A stretch of DNA of 64,000 bases from Craterilacuibacter sinensis (lineage in GTDB: Bacteria > Pseudomonadota > Gammaproteobacteria > Burkholderiales > Chromobacteriaceae), in assembly GCF_009831765.1 (NCBI RefSeq), contig NZ_WSSB01000001.1, positions 110,180 to 174,179 of the forward strand, written 5' to 3'. Below the pieces are notes generated by a model, which was not told the origin of the DNA, did not search any database, and was given only the letters and a program-made list of their open reading frames with translations. The position numbers were made by a program, and so were the translations under genes. Position 1 is the first letter of the stretch. Each line of letters opens with the position of its first letter. This document shows, in pieces, positions 46,566 through 59,270 of this stretch.

Positions 46566-48383
46566 TCAGGCGAGGACAGCGTCGGGCTCGGTGCTGTTTT
46601 CCGCCGATACCGTGCGGTTCTTGCCGTTTAACTTGGCCTGATACATGGCCCGGTCGGCGCGGTCGATTACGTCGCAATCCCTTTCCCCCAGATGCCATAA
46701 GGCGACGCCGGCGCTGAAGGTAATGATCAGGCGCTCGTTATTGGTGAGGAAAAAGCTGCGGGTCAGTTCGCGTTGCAGGCGTTGTATGGTCTGTACGGCT
46801 TCATCATGTGGTGTATCTGCCAGCAAAATGATGAATTCTTCCCCGCCAAAGCGGGCACAGATATCGGATGGACGCAGCAGCTGGCGGATGGCATCGACCA
46901 GAAAGCGCAAGGCATGGTCGCCGGCCAGATGGCCGTATTTGTCATTCAGTTGCTTGAAGTTGTCCACATCCAGCAAAGCTACCGATAATGGCGAGCCGGT
47001 GCGCTCGGCCCGGTTGAGTTCGCGGGTGAAATGTTCGTCCAGTCCGCGCCGGTTATAAGCGCCGGTCAGCGGGTCTTCTTTGACTTTGGAGCTGGCGCTC
47101 TCCAGTGCCTGCTCCAGGTCGGCAATACGTTGCTGGGCGTTCTCCACTTCCCCTTGTGCTGCCAGCAAGGCTGCCCGCGAGTGTTGCAGCGTGTGCTGCA
47201 TGGTGTCGGTGTCCTGGGACAGCTCATCAGCGATATGCCTGACCTCGGAGAGGCTGGCTGCGTGCTGCAGTTTGCCGCTATAGCTGGCAATGCGCCCCTG
47301 AAAAACCTCGGTTTCATTGCTCATTTGCGACAATTGGCTGAGGAATGAGCCCAGCAGCGCACGCAATGAGTTGGCCGCTTCATCCAGCGAGCTTTTCAAT
47401 AGACCTTGCTGGTGGATGACTTCTTTTAATTTGGCCTCCAGCGGATAGATCTGCTGTACCGATTGCAAAGGCGCACTCAGCATGTCCTGCAGGCAGGCGA
47501 TTTGCCCGACCAGATAGCTGTCCGAGCCATGCAGCTCGGCGATATTCTGCAGCAGCAGGCGCAACAGATTGCTCAGGCCGGTTACCAGGCGCTCATCTTG
47601 CTGGCTTTGCAGTTCAAGCTTGATCAGGAAGGCGCGTAGCTGGGCACTAAAAGCCAGCCTGGCTGCGGCGCTATCATCCAGTTCGGTCAGTTGTTGCAGT
47701 AATGGCTCATAACTTTGCAGCAGATCCGGATAGTGCACCAGGCGCGGCTCTACGCCGTACTTGAGTGTCAGCATCAGGGCATTGCTCAGACCGGCATGGC
47801 CATCCGGGGCGGCCATATCCGGTTGTTCACGGGTGGCTGCCGGCTCTTCGGCAGGGGGTGCCTCGCACTGGCCACGGCTCCAGTCTTGCAATAATTTGTG
47901 CAGCTTTTCATTGAGCGCTTCGGGCTGATTGCCGAAATTGATGACCAGGCGCTCAAGCGCACTTTGCTTGTAGTTCTGTGACAGATCGGGGTGGCGTATT
48001 TCCCATTGGCGCAACAAGGACAGGATCAGGTTGCCCCAGCTGTCGGCCAGCTCGCGTTCGCGCAGGTGCAGGGTGATCAGGTCTATGCATTGCTGTGGAA
48101 CCTGCTCCCACGCTTCGTCATCCAGCGCTTTATTCAGGCGTGCCAGTCCCAGCCGGTAGCTGTGGTTCTGCGGCGTCAGGCTGGTAAACGCCTGAGTCAT
48201 CAGCTCGGCCAGGCGGTGTTTGCCTGATGCTTCATCGCCGGAGACTTCGGCATAGATGCGCGAAAAGTTGTTCGGCGTAGGCAGCAGCTGGCGACTGGCC
48301 AGCTGCTTAAGGGTCTCTCGGGCAAGATCGGTCGGGTTTTGTGTGGTCATCGGCCAAGCCCGTTTACGTTGTTGAACAGCCAT
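46566..48383 (-). CDS. cytoplasmic diguanylate cyclase with a long helical N-terminal region
   Basis: 605 residues, no membrane segment. The N-terminal 430 residues are helical, with coiled-coil near 390-430 (AALLAAQGEVENAQQRIADL); I do not recognise a sensor domain. The GGDEF domain at about 440-595 is complete: DPLTGAYNRRGLDEHFTREL, LLDVDNFKQLNDKYGHLAGD and GGEEF. LRPSDICARFGGEEF lies in the usual place, so it is probably active. ATG 48350 (MTTQNPTDLARETL) is an alternative start. It faces ratB and is followed upstream by ftsB on the same strand. Confidence 0.88.
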   Translation of the reverse strand: MAVQQRKRAWPMTTQNPTDLARETLKQLASRQLLPTPNNFSRIYAEVSGDEASGKHRLAELMTQAFTSLTPQNHSYRLGLARLNKALDDEAWEQVPQQCIDLITLHLRERELADSWGNLILSLLRQWEIRHPDLSQNYKQSALERLVINFGNQPEALNEKLHKLLQDWSRGQCEAPPAEEPAATREQPDMAAPDGHAGLSNALMLTLKYGVEPRLVHYPDLLQSYEPLLQQLTELDDSAAARLAFSAQLRAFLIKLELQSQQDERLVTGLSNLLRLLLQNIAELHGSDSYLVGQIACLQDMLSAPLQSVQQIYPLEAKLKEVIHQQGLLKSSLDEAANSLRALLGSFLSQLSQMSNETEVFQGRIASYSGKLQHAASLSEVRHIADELSQDTDTMQHTLQHSRAALLAAQGEVENAQQRIADLEQALESASSKVKEDPLTGAYNRRGLDEHFTRELNRAERTGSPLSVALLDVDNFKQLNDKYGHLAGDHALRFLVDAIRQLLRPSDICARFGGEEFIILLADTPHDEAVQTIQRLQRELTRSFFLTNNERLIITFSAGVALWHLGERDCDVIDRADRAMYQAKLNGKNRTVSAENSTEPDAVLA

Positions 48384-48412
48384 GTCGCTTACAGTTAAGA
48401 ATGCATTTGTGC

Positions 48413-48712
48413 TTAATGTGGCGTGCCGGTTTTGTTATCGGCATGATCCAGTAGCTGGAAAAATACCTCACCTGAACGGATCATGCCAAGCTCATTTCGT
48501 GCGCGCTCTTCAATTGCGGCCGAACCTTGCTTGAGATCCCGCACTTCTGCATCCAGTGCTGTATTGCGGATGGCCAGCTTGACGTTGACCTCCTTTTGCT
48601 CTTGCACTTGCTTATCAAGCTGCCAGACCCTGAGCCAGCTACCCTTGCCCAGCCATAACGGCCATTGCAGAGCTGTAATCAGGATGACCAGCGTCAGGGT
48701 CAGAGCACGCAT
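48413..48712 (-). CDS. ftsB: cell division protein FtsB
   Basis: 99 residues. One N-terminal transmembrane helix ([20 protein letters not shown]) and a periplasmic coiled coil ([40 protein letters not shown]) followed by [16 protein letters not shown]. It forms the divisome FtsQLB complex. Located 12 nt after eno, the usual position in beta-proteobacteria. Confidence 0.93.
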   Translation of the reverse strand: MRALTLTLVILITALQWPLWLGKGSWLRVWQLDKQVQEQKEVNVKLAIRNTALDAEVRDLKQGSAAIEERARNELGMIRSGEVFFQLLDHADNKTGTPH

Positions 48713-48724
48713 GATATTTCCGGT

Positions 48725-50050
<1,326 letters not shown>

Positions 50051-50052
50051 TT

Positions 50053-50097
50053 AAAGCTTCGGCCAGACAGATGTCTGGCCGAGCGTTTCAAGCTTTT
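50053..50097 (-). terminator. nested hairpin between kdsA and eno
   Basis: A 10-bp stem CGGCCAGACA/TGTCTGGCCG (50060-50069 with 50072-50081) nested in AAAGCTT/AAGCTTT arms. No clear T run on the minus strand, so probably an attenuating or processing element between kdsA and the more highly expressed eno. Confidence 0.5.
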
Positions 50098-50101
50098 ATT
50101 G

Positions 50102-50953
50102 TCAGAGCGAATGCTCGGGCCAAGGCGTTGCCTTGACCAGTGTGTCGATATCACGCAGCGTGGTCAGCAGCTCCTTCATGCGTCCCAGTGGCCAGGCATT
50201 CGGGCCATCCGACAGGGCTTCGCACGGGTTGGGGTGCGTTTCCATAAAGATGCCGGCCACTCCTGCAGCGACGGCGGCGCGGGCCAGTACCGGTACAAAC
50301 TCGCGCTGTCCGCCGGACGAGGTACCCTGCCCGCCGGGCAATTGCACCGAGTGGGTGGCGTCATACACGACCGGGCAGCCGGTCTCGCGCATGATGGCGA
50401 GCGAGCGCATATCGGATACCAGATTGTTGTAACCGAAGGAGGCGCCGCGTTCGCACGCCATAAAGCGGTCGGCCGACAGACCGGCTGCCAGCGCAGCGTC
50501 ACGCGCCTTGTCCAGTACATGCTTCATATCGCCCGGTGCCATAAACTGGCCCTTCTTGATATTGACCGGCTTGCCGCTGACCGCGACGGCGCGGATAAAG
50601 TCCGTCTGGCGTGCCAGGAAAGCAGGGGTTTGCAGCACATCGACCACGGCGGCGACATGCGGCACTTCGTATTCGTTATGTACGTCGGTCAGCACCGGCA
50701 CACCGATCTGGCGTTTGACTTCGGCCAGAATGCGCAGGCCTTCTTCCATGCCCAGACCGCGGAACGAGGTGCCGGACGAGCGGTTGGCTTTGTCGAAGCT
50801 GGATTTGTAAATAAATGGGATGCCCAGCTCTTGGGTGATTTCCTTAAGCGCGCCGGCGGTATCGATTGCCATTTGTTCGCTCTCGATCACGCAGGGGCCG
50901 GCAATCAGAAACAGGGGGTGGTTTAAGCCGACTTCAAATCCGGTGAGTTGCAT
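50102..50953 (-). CDS. kdsA: 3-deoxy-8-phosphooctulonate (KDO-8-P) synthase
   Basis: 283 residues. Condenses arabinose 5-phosphate with PEP for lipopolysaccharide core synthesis. Blocks: [66 protein letters not shown] and [19 protein letters not shown]. It has KANRSS, the KDO8P-synthase signature distinguishing it from DAHP synthase. ATG 50953 follows GAGGAG. Lies 55 nt downstream of pyrG. Confidence 0.97.
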   Translation of the reverse strand: MQLTGFEVGLNHPLFLIAGPCVIESEQMAIDTAGALKEITQELGIPFIYKSSFDKANRSSGTSFRGLGMEEGLRILAEVKRQIGVPVLTDVHNEYEVPHVAAVVDVLQTPAFLARQTDFIRAVAVSGKPVNIKKGQFMAPGDMKHVLDKARDAALAAGLSADRFMACERGASFGYNNLVSDMRSLAIMRETGCPVVYDATHSVQLPGGQGTSSGGQREFVPVLARAAVAAGVAGIFMETHPNPCEALSDGPNAWPLGRMKELLTTLRDIDTLVKATPWPEHSL

Positions 50954-51008
50954 GCTGTTTCTCCTCGAAATGCCGGGGCGGGCATTGCCGCCCCGGTTTC
51001 GGTACAAA

Positions 51009-52673
<1,665 letters not shown>

Positions 52674-52859
52674 TTAACCTGAATCGCGCCACAAATGAAC
52701 ACGCTATTCAGAACTCTTGTTATGCTTATCGTTGGTACGGGTAAAATGCAAATCGGCTGTTTTGCCGGAAAAAACTGCTGGCGCTCTTAGTTAAATCCGT
52801 TAAAATGGCTGCCGGTTTTGTGCGGACCGGGGCTTGCCCCTTGTTGTCCGCCATCTAGC

Positions 52860-52889
52860 TTGCTTATCTGCTTGTTTTTATGATATAAA
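52860..52889 (+). promoter_or_regulatory. promoter of rpmB-rpmG
   Basis: TTGCTT (52860-52865) and TATAAA (52884-52889) with an 18-bp spacer; the start would be near 52896 and the leader about 27 nt, including GGGAG before rpmB. Confidence 0.7.
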
Positions 52890-52922
52890 GCCGGTCTTTA
52901 CCGGTTTTGGGAGTGATTAACC

Positions 52923-53156
52923 ATGGCGCGAGTATGCAAAGTCACCGGCAAACGTCCGATGACCGGGAACAATGTTTCCCACGCCAATAACAAGACGAAA
53001 CGTCGTTTTCTGCCGAACCTGCAGTACCGCAAGTTCTGGGTCGAAAGCGAAAACCGTTGGGTGCGCCTGCGCGTTTCCAATGCAGCCCTGCGTACCATCG
53101 ACAAGAACGGCATCGAATCCGTTCTGGCCGATCTGCGTGCGCGCGGCGAAATCTGA
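52923..53156 (+). CDS. rpmB: 50S ribosomal protein L28
   Basis: 77 residues, standard L28 beginning [20 protein letters not shown] and containing [14 protein letters not shown] and [20 protein letters not shown]. No zinc cysteines beyond the single C5, the proteobacterial form. First of the rpmB-rpmG pair, 15 nt before rpmG. Confidence 0.98.
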   Translation: MARVCKVTGKRPMTGNNVSHANNKTKRRFLPNLQYRKFWVESENRWVRLRVSNAALRTIDKNGIESVLADLRARGEI

Positions 53157-53171
53157 TAGCGAAGGATCATC

Positions 53172-53327
53172 ATGCGCGACAAGATCAAGCTCGAATCGAC
53201 TGCTGGCACTGGCCACTTTTACACCACGACCAAGAACAAGCGCACTATGCCTGAGAAAATGGAGATCAAGAAATTTGATCCTGTTGTCCGCAAGCATGTG
53301 ATCTACAAGGAAACCAAGCTTAAGTAA
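53172..53327 (+). CDS. rpmG: 50S ribosomal protein L33
   Basis: 51 residues, short but unmistakable: [51 protein letters not shown]. It is the zinc-independent form without CxxC motifs, as in E. coli. AAGGA precedes the ATG. Ends the operon before a strong terminator. Confidence 0.98.
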   Translation: MRDKIKLESTAGTGHFYTTTKNKRTMPEKMEIKKFDPVVRKHVIYKETKLK

Positions 53328-53355
53328 GCTTGAGATCTTTGACTTGATCGTAAAG

Positions 53356-53390
53356 AACCCTTCGCTGGTGCACGGCGAAGGGTTTTTTTT
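53356..53390 (+). terminator. Rho-independent terminator of rpmB-rpmG
   Basis: AACCCTTCGC/GCGAAGGGTT, a perfect 10-bp stem with a 9-nt loop, then a run of eight Ts. Positioned between rpmG and the convergent udg gene. Confidence 0.95.
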
Positions 53391-53405
53391 ATCTGCATTT
53401 CCTGC

Positions 53406-54212
53406 TCAGTCTTTATTGGCTGCCTGCAATGTCTTTTTGGCCAGTAGCAGATCGCGCCATACGGCAGCTTTTTCCTGCGGGTTGCGCAGCAGATAGGCGG
53501 GGTGCAGGCTGGCAACCAAGGGAATGCCCTGATAGTCGTGCACCTGACCGCGAAGCTGGCCGATGCTGGCCTTGCTTTGCAATAAGGTCTGGCTGGCAAA
53601 ACGCCCCAGCGTCACAATCAGCTCGGGTTTGAGCAAGGCGATCTGGGCGGCCAGATAAACCTGACAGGCGGCAACTTCATCGGCTTGCGGGTTGCGGTTG
53701 ACCGGCGGGCGACACTTCAGGATGTTGGTGATATAGACATCGTGTTCGCGATCCAGCCCGGCCGCCTGCAATATATTGTTGAGCAATATGCCGGCAGCGC
53801 CGACAAAAGCCTCGCCCTGCAAATCCTCGTTTTCTCCGGGTGCCTCGCCAATAAACAGCCAGCGCGCCTGTGGGCTGCCGCTACCGAATACAGTCTGGTT
53901 ACGCGTGTTGCTAAGCCTGCAGTCCTGGCAGCGGGCGACCTCGGCCTTGAGTTCGCTGAAGCTTAAACCCTGCAGGTTTTTTGTGTCGTGCAGGGCGACT
54001 GCATTCACCGGCAAGGTCGTGGGCAGAATCGTGTTTTGGGGGGCGGCTGGCTGAGGGGTGGCCGTGGCAGGCGTGCTTGCCGGTAGCGAATCTGCCAGCA
54101 GTGCAGGGGCGGCTTCTGTCGCCGCAGTGCTGGCATAGACATATTCCACCCCGCGCCTTTGCCATAGCGGGCCGAGTCCCATGGCTTCGACCAGGCTCAG
54201 GCGCCGGCTCAT
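53406..54212 (-). CDS. family 4 uracil-DNA glycosylase
   Basis: 268 residues. An N-terminal Ala/Pro-rich region of about 75 residues precedes the glycosylase domain. The iron-sulfur cysteines are CQDC (AEVARCQDCRLSNTR), the Cys in TNILKCRPPVNRNP and one in DEVAACQVYLA. Active-site blocks are LFIGEAPGENEDLQGEAFVG and ASLHPAYLLRNP. It removes uracil from DNA. It overlaps rimI by 4 nt (ATGA); the tsaB-rimI-udg order is common in beta-proteobacteria. Confidence 0.94.
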   Translation of the reverse strand: MSRRLSLVEAMGLGPLWQRRGVEYVYASTAATEAAPALLADSLPASTPATATPQPAAPQNTILPTTLPVNAVALHDTKNLQGLSFSELKAEVARCQDCRLSNTRNQTVFGSGSPQARWLFIGEAPGENEDLQGEAFVGAAGILLNNILQAAGLDREHDVYITNILKCRPPVNRNPQADEVAACQVYLAAQIALLKPELIVTLGRFASQTLLQSKASIGQLRGQVHDYQGIPLVASLHPAYLLRNPQEKAAVWRDLLLAKKTLQAANKD

Positions 54213-54649
54213 AGGATGGCCTCCATTAAAATGGCGTGCTCGCGGCCATTTTCCGACGGATAGTAATGCTTGCGCAGCCCGTTCTGGCTGAAGCCGGTTT
54301 TCAGGTAAAGCTGGCGTGCGCCATGGTTGCTTTCGCGTACTTCCAGCAGCATGCGGTACGCACCTTGCGCCCTGGCGCCGTCCATGACGGCCTGCAGCAG
54401 CTGTCTGGCATGGCCTTGGCCTTGATGGGGCAGACTGGTGGCGATATTCAACAGGTGGACTTCATCCAGTATGGTCATGCTGACTGCCCAGGCCAGAATC
54501 TCGTCCTGCTTGCAGCATAAGGCAAACTGGTGACCGGCTTGCAGCGAGTCCTGATAGTCGCGCTCACTCCACGGATGCGGACTGGCGGCGGCTTCAAGCC
54601 GGGCCAGTTGCACCATATCGGCAGGTGTGGCTGCGCGTATGCATTTCAT
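54209..54649 (-). CDS. rimI: ribosomal protein S18-alanine N-acetyltransferase RimI
   Basis: 146-residue GNAT. The acetyl-CoA loop is SLPHQGQGHARQLLQAVMDG, followed by MLLEVRESNHGARQLYLKTG and the C-terminal RKHYYPSENGREHAILM, both characteristic of RimI. Linked to tsaB upstream and udg downstream by 4-nt overlaps at each end. Confidence 0.95.
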   Translation of the reverse strand: MKCIRAATPADMVQLARLEAAASPHPWSERDYQDSLQAGHQFALCCKQDEILAWAVSMTILDEVHLLNIATSLPHQGQGHARQLLQAVMDGARAQGAYRMLLEVRESNHGARQLYLKTGFSQNGLRKHYYPSENGREHAILMEAIL

Positions 54650-55314
54650 GAGCGGCGAGCCTTTTGCTCGGCGCTGGTCAGCGCAATTTTATTGCGCACA
54701 TACAGAATTTCACTTTGCTGGGCAGGCTGAAGCGGGTAGCGCCCGCTGTCTGCCAGTGTAATCAGGGCATTGGCGTGTGGGCGTAGTGTGGCATCGACGC
54801 TGTTGATCCGTGCTGCCAGGCGTGGCAGCAGGGCATCGGCGTAGTGGCTGAAGCCGTCACCTTGCGCGTTCCAGTGGCCGTCTTCCAGCATGACGTCTTG
54901 CGGGTCGCACACGCGAATGGCGTCGATGCGTTGTGCTTGCGCATCATACTTTGCGCAATAAACCTGCCCCATGCGTGCATCCATGCATACCAGCGCGGGC
55001 GCGCCGCTGGCCTGAATCGCGATGGTGTCCAGTGTAGGAATGGCCATCATGGGCAGGGCATTGGCAAAAGCCAGTCCCTGGGCGATGGCGCAGCCTATGC
55101 GGATGCCGGTAAACGAGCCAGGTCCCTGACTGAAGGCAATAGCGTCAAGTTGTGATAGCGCGATGCCCAGTTCGGCCAATAAAGCGTCCAGCGTAGGCAG
55201 CAGCAGTTCGGCATGTTTCTGGCCAACCTGCTGATGGAACAGGACATGCTTGCCATTGTGACGAATGGCAAGCGATAGATAGTCGGTCGTGGTGTCGATG
55301 GACAGTAGGTTCAT
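54646..55314 (-). CDS. tsaB: tRNA t6A37 biosynthesis protein TsaB
   Basis: 222 residues, ASKHA-fold. N-terminus MNLLSIDTTTDYLSLAIRHN, then QKHAELLLPTLDALLAELGI, AIAFSQGPGSFTGIRIGCAI and ALVCMDARMGQVYCAKY. It scaffolds TsaD and TsaE in threonylcarbamoyl-adenosine formation. The Shine-Dalgarno is weak. First of tsaB-rimI-udg. Confidence 0.96.
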   Translation of the reverse strand: MNLLSIDTTTDYLSLAIRHNGKHVLFHQQVGQKHAELLLPTLDALLAELGIALSQLDAIAFSQGPGSFTGIRIGCAIAQGLAFANALPMMAIPTLDTIAIQASGAPALVCMDARMGQVYCAKYDAQAQRIDAIRVCDPQDVMLEDGHWNAQGDGFSHYADALLPRLAARINSVDATLRPHANALITLADSGRYPLQPAQQSEILYVRNKIALTSAEQKARRS

Positions 55315-55343
55315 TGCAGGCAGATCGGGCGGCAAAACGCCGA

Positions 55344-56567
55344 TTATAAACCCAGATCTTCGACCCAACCGAGTGCCTCGATGTGCAATTCGTTTAATTG
55401 TGCTGCAGGCATGGATATGGCATCTGCTAAGTAGCTGATTTTTCCGAGTTCCGGCGCTTCCAGCGCCCTGACCAGTGAAAGAAGCGAAGCACCGGTACCG
55501 GGTTTGCCTTGCAAGGTCGCCTCGACTTCTTGTGGCAGCTGCAAATGACGGCAAGCCTCCAGCATGGGGACTTTCAGGATGACGTCCAGCAGGGAGAACA
55601 TGCCACTGATAAATAGCAGGTCACAACCGTCCTGATTCAGGCCTTGCTGGCGGCCTATGTTTTCCATCAGGCGGGCACGGATAATAGCCGTTCTTTGCAA
55701 GGAAGGGCTGATCCGGCCGTTTTCATCATTGCTGACCAGAAGCAGGGTCAGCCAGCGGTATAGCTTGCGGTAGCCCAGTACGATGATTGCGTGCGAAAAC
55801 GAGGTGATCCGCATGTGCTGGCCTGCGGCGGCCGAATTGACAAAGCGCAGCAGTTTGAAGGAAAGCGCCAGATCGGTTTTGAGAACGGCCTCAATCTGGT
55901 CAGCATCGGCATCGTTGCGCACCAGATTGAGCAGACGCAGCGTATTGACCATGCCGGGATGAATGGTGGTTGCGCTGACCGTTTCCGGCTTGGCGAAATA
56001 AAAGCCCTGATAGGCATCCATATCCAGCTCGCGGCTGATGCTGTAATGAGCCGGCGTTTCTACCCGCTTGGCGATGCGCAGGATAGGGTAGCTCTTGAGC
56101 TGCGCATTCATGTGCATGAATTGCTGCGGTGTTTCGTGCTGGATATCGATCTTGGCATAGCGAATCTGGTCGAAGTAGGCTTCATTCCCAGACTCCAGCC
56201 CGGTGCAATCGAGTGAAAAGCTGAACCCCTGACCGCGCAGCATGCGCATGCGGTCGAGTATCTCGCGTGAAGGGGGAAGGTCACTTGATAGCTCAAGTAC
56301 GATCTTGCGTGCGGGCAGCAATTCAACTAGCTCGCTCATTAACATGGTTTCTCCCACATTAACGAATGCAAGCTTGTCTTTGAGCAATTTGCCGCTGCCA
56401 ATATCGCCCAGAATGCCGGTGAGTACGCGGGTGTCTGCTTCCAGCGGCGAAAATAGCCCGCTGTCCGTACTGCTTTCATCGCGCCGGAACAGCAGCTCAT
56501 AGGCAATGATCTGCTGTTGCCTGTCGGTAACAGGCTGGCGGCCGATAAAGGTGGAAATTGAATTCAT
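55344..56567 (-). CDS. EAL-HDOD domain protein
   Basis: 407 residues with the YuxH/CdgJ layout: an EAL-like domain at about 1-200 (STFIGRQPVTDRQQQIIAYE, LLFRRDE) and an HDOD domain at about 205-400. The EAL motif reads YELLFR and most metal-binding acidic residues are missing, so no phosphodiesterase activity is expected. Vibrio relatives affect motility. Its ATG directly abuts the cheA stop codon (TGA ATG), so it is part of the chemotaxis operon. Confidence 0.88.
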   Translation of the reverse strand: MNSISTFIGRQPVTDRQQQIIAYELLFRRDESSTDSGLFSPLEADTRVLTGILGDIGSGKLLKDKLAFVNVGETMLMSELVELLPARKIVLELSSDLPPSREILDRMRMLRGQGFSFSLDCTGLESGNEAYFDQIRYAKIDIQHETPQQFMHMNAQLKSYPILRIAKRVETPAHYSISRELDMDAYQGFYFAKPETVSATTIHPGMVNTLRLLNLVRNDADADQIEAVLKTDLALSFKLLRFVNSAAAGQHMRITSFSHAIIVLGYRKLYRWLTLLLVSNDENGRISPSLQRTAIIRARLMENIGRQQGLNQDGCDLLFISGMFSLLDVILKVPMLEACRHLQLPQEVEATLQGKPGTGASLLSLVRALEAPELGKISYLADAISMPAAQLNELHIEALGWVEDLGL

Positions 56568-58451
56568 TCAATAAGTTAACAAGTCGAGGTGGCGAGAGGG
56601 GGTGCCTTGGCCGATGGCGGCTTCTTGCTGCGCTTTAAGCAGGTCTTCCATGTCCAGTACCAGCACGACAGAGCCGTCACCCGAGAGTGTTGCACCTGCG
56701 ACGCCTTTGGGGCGGATGTTTTCTAGCGGCTTGATTACGACATCATCGCGACCGACAAAAGAGTCGACCGCCAGAATAAAGGCGCGTTCAGCCGACTGCA
56801 TCAGCACGCCAAAGGCGGGTGCCTGGGTCGGTGCCCAGCCCAGCAGGCCGGTCAGTGTCTTGAGTGGCAGGATTTCATCACGAACGACGATAGTCGGCCG
56901 GCCGGAGACCTCCTGCATGGCGGCAGGGTCGATCGGGATGATTTCCCTGACCATGGCTAGTGGAACGGCAAATGGCTGGTCGCAGACGCGAACCACCAGC
57001 ACCGGCAGGATGGCCAGCGTCAGCGGCAGCGAAATGCTGATGCGGGTGCCTTCGCCCTGGATCGAGTTGATGTCGATGCGGCCATTGAGCTTCTGGATAT
57101 TGGTGCGTACCACATCCATGCCGACGCCACGTCCGGACACGCTGGAAATCTGGTCCTTGGTGGAAAAACCGGGCAGGAAAATCAGCTGTAGCGATTGCTT
57201 TTCATCCAGCGAGTTGGCCGTTTCCGCATCGATCAGCCCTTTTTCGATCGCTTTGCGCCGCAGCATCTCGGCGCTCATGCCCTTGCCGTCATCGGTAATG
57301 GAAATCACGATGTGATCGCCAACTTGTTCGGCCGACAGATGGACAGCAGATTGCGGACTCTTGCCGGCGGCAATGCGCTCTTCGGTTGACTCGACGCCAT
57401 GATCGACCGCATTGCGCACCAGATGCACCAGCGGATCGTTCAGATCCTCGATCATGGTCTTGTCCAGCTCGGTCTCTTCGCCGGTAATGATCAGCTCGAC
57501 TTCTTTGCCCAGCTGGCGTGCCAGATCACGTGCCAGGCGCGGATATTTCTGGAACAGGCGGCCGATAGGCTGCATGCGGGTTTTCATCACCGCGTTTTGC
57601 AGGTCGCCGACCAGCAAGTCGAGCTGGCTGATTGCCTCATCCAGCGAGCGCAGCGTGTGCGCCTCGGTATTGCCTTGCAGGATTTCGGTACGCAAGGTGG
57701 TCAGCCGGTTTTTGGTCAGACCGATTTCACCGGACAGGTTGAGTACCTGATCCAGACGCACGGTATCGATGCGGATGGTGTTTTCCTGCTGTTGCGGCAT
57801 GGCATTGCCCGTCACGGGCTGCTGCTTGATATTCTGGCGCGCAGGTGCCGCCGGCTCTGCCGGAACATGGACCGGTACGGGCGCTTGCGCCTGAGGCGGG
57901 GTAGCCTGTACAACAGGCGCAGCCTCGGTGCGCAGCGGGGACGCGGCCTGAGTGATGGCGCTGTGCAGCAGTGCCCAGTCCGGGCTGTTGGGCGCTGGCA
58001 CGGCCGCTGCCTGCACGGCAGGGGCGGGCGCCGAGTGATGGGCTGGGCGGTCGACATTCTGGCCGGCCAGCGCCGCATCCAGCGCCTGCAGCAAGGCCGC
58101 ATCGGGCGAGGCGGGCATGATGCCCTGTCCCATGCGCCCGAACATGTCGCGCACGGCACCGGTCGAGTCCATGATGATATCCATCAAGCCTTGCGACAGG
58201 GTCAGTTCGCCATTTCTGAGCTTATCGAACAGGTTTTCTGTACGGTGGCACAAGGTCACCATGGGGGCCGCATTCAGGAAGCCGGCACCGCCCTTGATGG
58301 TGTGGAAGCCGCGGAAAATATCATTCAGCAGCGCTTTGTCGTTAGGGTGCTTTTCCAGCTCGACCAGCTTGTTGTCCACGTCCGAGAGCAGCTCGGAGGA
58401 CTCAAGCAGGAAGTCTTGAAGCAGTTCTTCCATGCCGGCAAACTCGCTCAT
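56568..58451 (-). CDS. cheA: chemotaxis histidine kinase CheA
   Basis: 627 residues. P1 HPt domain with the phosphorylated His in IFRGFHTIKGGAGFLNAAPM; a Pro/Ala-rich linker (about 130-250) where P2 is reduced or missing; P3 dimerisation (LNLSGEIGLTKNRLTTLRTE); P4 kinase with HLVRNAVDHGVE, ITDDGKGM and SGRGVGMDVVRTNIQ; P5 CheW-like domain (ILPVLVVRVCDQPFAVPLAM). ATG 58451 follows AAGGA. Located between cheZ and the EAL-HDOD gene. Confidence 0.96.
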   Translation of the reverse strand: MSEFAGMEELLQDFLLESSELLSDVDNKLVELEKHPNDKALLNDIFRGFHTIKGGAGFLNAAPMVTLCHRTENLFDKLRNGELTLSQGLMDIIMDSTGAVRDMFGRMGQGIMPASPDAALLQALDAALAGQNVDRPAHHSAPAPAVQAAAVPAPNSPDWALLHSAITQAASPLRTEAAPVVQATPPQAQAPVPVHVPAEPAAPARQNIKQQPVTGNAMPQQQENTIRIDTVRLDQVLNLSGEIGLTKNRLTTLRTEILQGNTEAHTLRSLDEAISQLDLLVGDLQNAVMKTRMQPIGRLFQKYPRLARDLARQLGKEVELIITGEETELDKTMIEDLNDPLVHLVRNAVDHGVESTEERIAAGKSPQSAVHLSAEQVGDHIVISITDDGKGMSAEMLRRKAIEKGLIDAETANSLDEKQSLQLIFLPGFSTKDQISSVSGRGVGMDVVRTNIQKLNGRIDINSIQGEGTRISISLPLTLAILPVLVVRVCDQPFAVPLAMVREIIPIDPAAMQEVSGRPTIVVRDEILPLKTLTGLLGWAPTQAPAFGVLMQSAERAFILAVDSFVGRDDVVIKPLENIRPKGVAGATLSGDGSVVLVLDMEDLLKAQQEAAIGQGTPSRHLDLLTY

Positions 58452-58500
58452 TGCGGCTTCCTTCCTTGTTTGCGTTATTTTGTTCGGGTATTGCCCGGAA

Positions 58501-59238
58501 TCAGAAGCCCAGGCTTTCAAGCAGATCGTCAACCTGCTCCTGATTTGTCACGACATCGCTGCGGTTTTCAGGGTTGATGACCGGCCCGTTTAGCAAAGAG
58601 GGTTCAAAGTCGACTTTTTTCTCTGCCGGCGAGTGCTCGATCAGGATCGAGATCAGTTCGCTTTCCAGTACCTTGACCATTTCCATGACTTTCTTGATCA
58701 CCTGACCGGTCAGATCCTGAAAGTCCTGCGCCATTACGATATCGAGCAGCTGGGTATTAGTGTCTGCGGTATGCTGCGGTACCTGGTTCAGGTAGTCGCG
58801 GGTGCTGGCAGCCAGGCGCTTGAAGTCTTCGACCGGCATCTGGTTGGCAAACACCTGATCCCACTGTGCGCCCAGTTCGCGCGCATCTTTTTCCAGTCTG
58901 TCCTGGATCGGGCGGGCAATATCAGTCGCGTTCAGTACGCGTTCTGCCGCATTTTCCGTCAGCGTCGCGATATAGGACAAACGGCCCTTGGCATCAGGAA
59001 TGGCTTCGGCCACTTTGCTTAGCGACTTGTCGTATCCCATTTCGCGCAAGGTGTCGTGCAGCTTGCGCGTGATCTGGCCGATCTGCGCGTAGATTTCTAT
59101 CTGGGCATCCAGCGTGGCGGCAGGCTGGCTCGCTGCGGCAGCGCTAGGGGCTTGCCACTGCTGATGCTGGCTGGCAATGCTGTCAAAGAGCGCTTCAAGA
59201 TCCGGCGAGTCGCCGCTTTCCATCAAATTTTCCGACAC
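58501..59238 (-). CDS. cheZ: chemotaxis phosphatase CheZ
   Basis: 245 residues. The catalytic helix motif LLDIVMAQDFQDLTGQVIKK provides the active-site Asp and Gln, and the C-terminal peptide NQEQVDDLLESLGF is the CheY-binding tail. The protein is a long helical hairpin that dephosphorylates CheY-P. It lies 32 nt after cheY and 49 nt before cheA. Confidence 0.95.
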   Translation of the reverse strand: MSENLMESGDSPDLEALFDSIASQHQQWQAPSAAAASQPAATLDAQIEIYAQIGQITRKLHDTLREMGYDKSLSKVAEAIPDAKGRLSYIATLTENAAERVLNATDIARPIQDRLEKDARELGAQWDQVFANQMPVEDFKRLAASTRDYLNQVPQHTADTNTQLLDIVMAQDFQDLTGQVIKKVMEMVKVLESELISILIEHSPAEKKVDFEPSLLNGPVINPENRSDVVTNQEQVDDLLESLGF

Positions 59239-59270
59239 GTTTCTGACTCCTCAAGCAGGCTGCGCGTGGC

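Noticed and set aside
57399-58577. 392-codon plus-strand frame opposite cheA
   Set aside because: Shadow of the CheA linker and HPt region; no recognisable domain.
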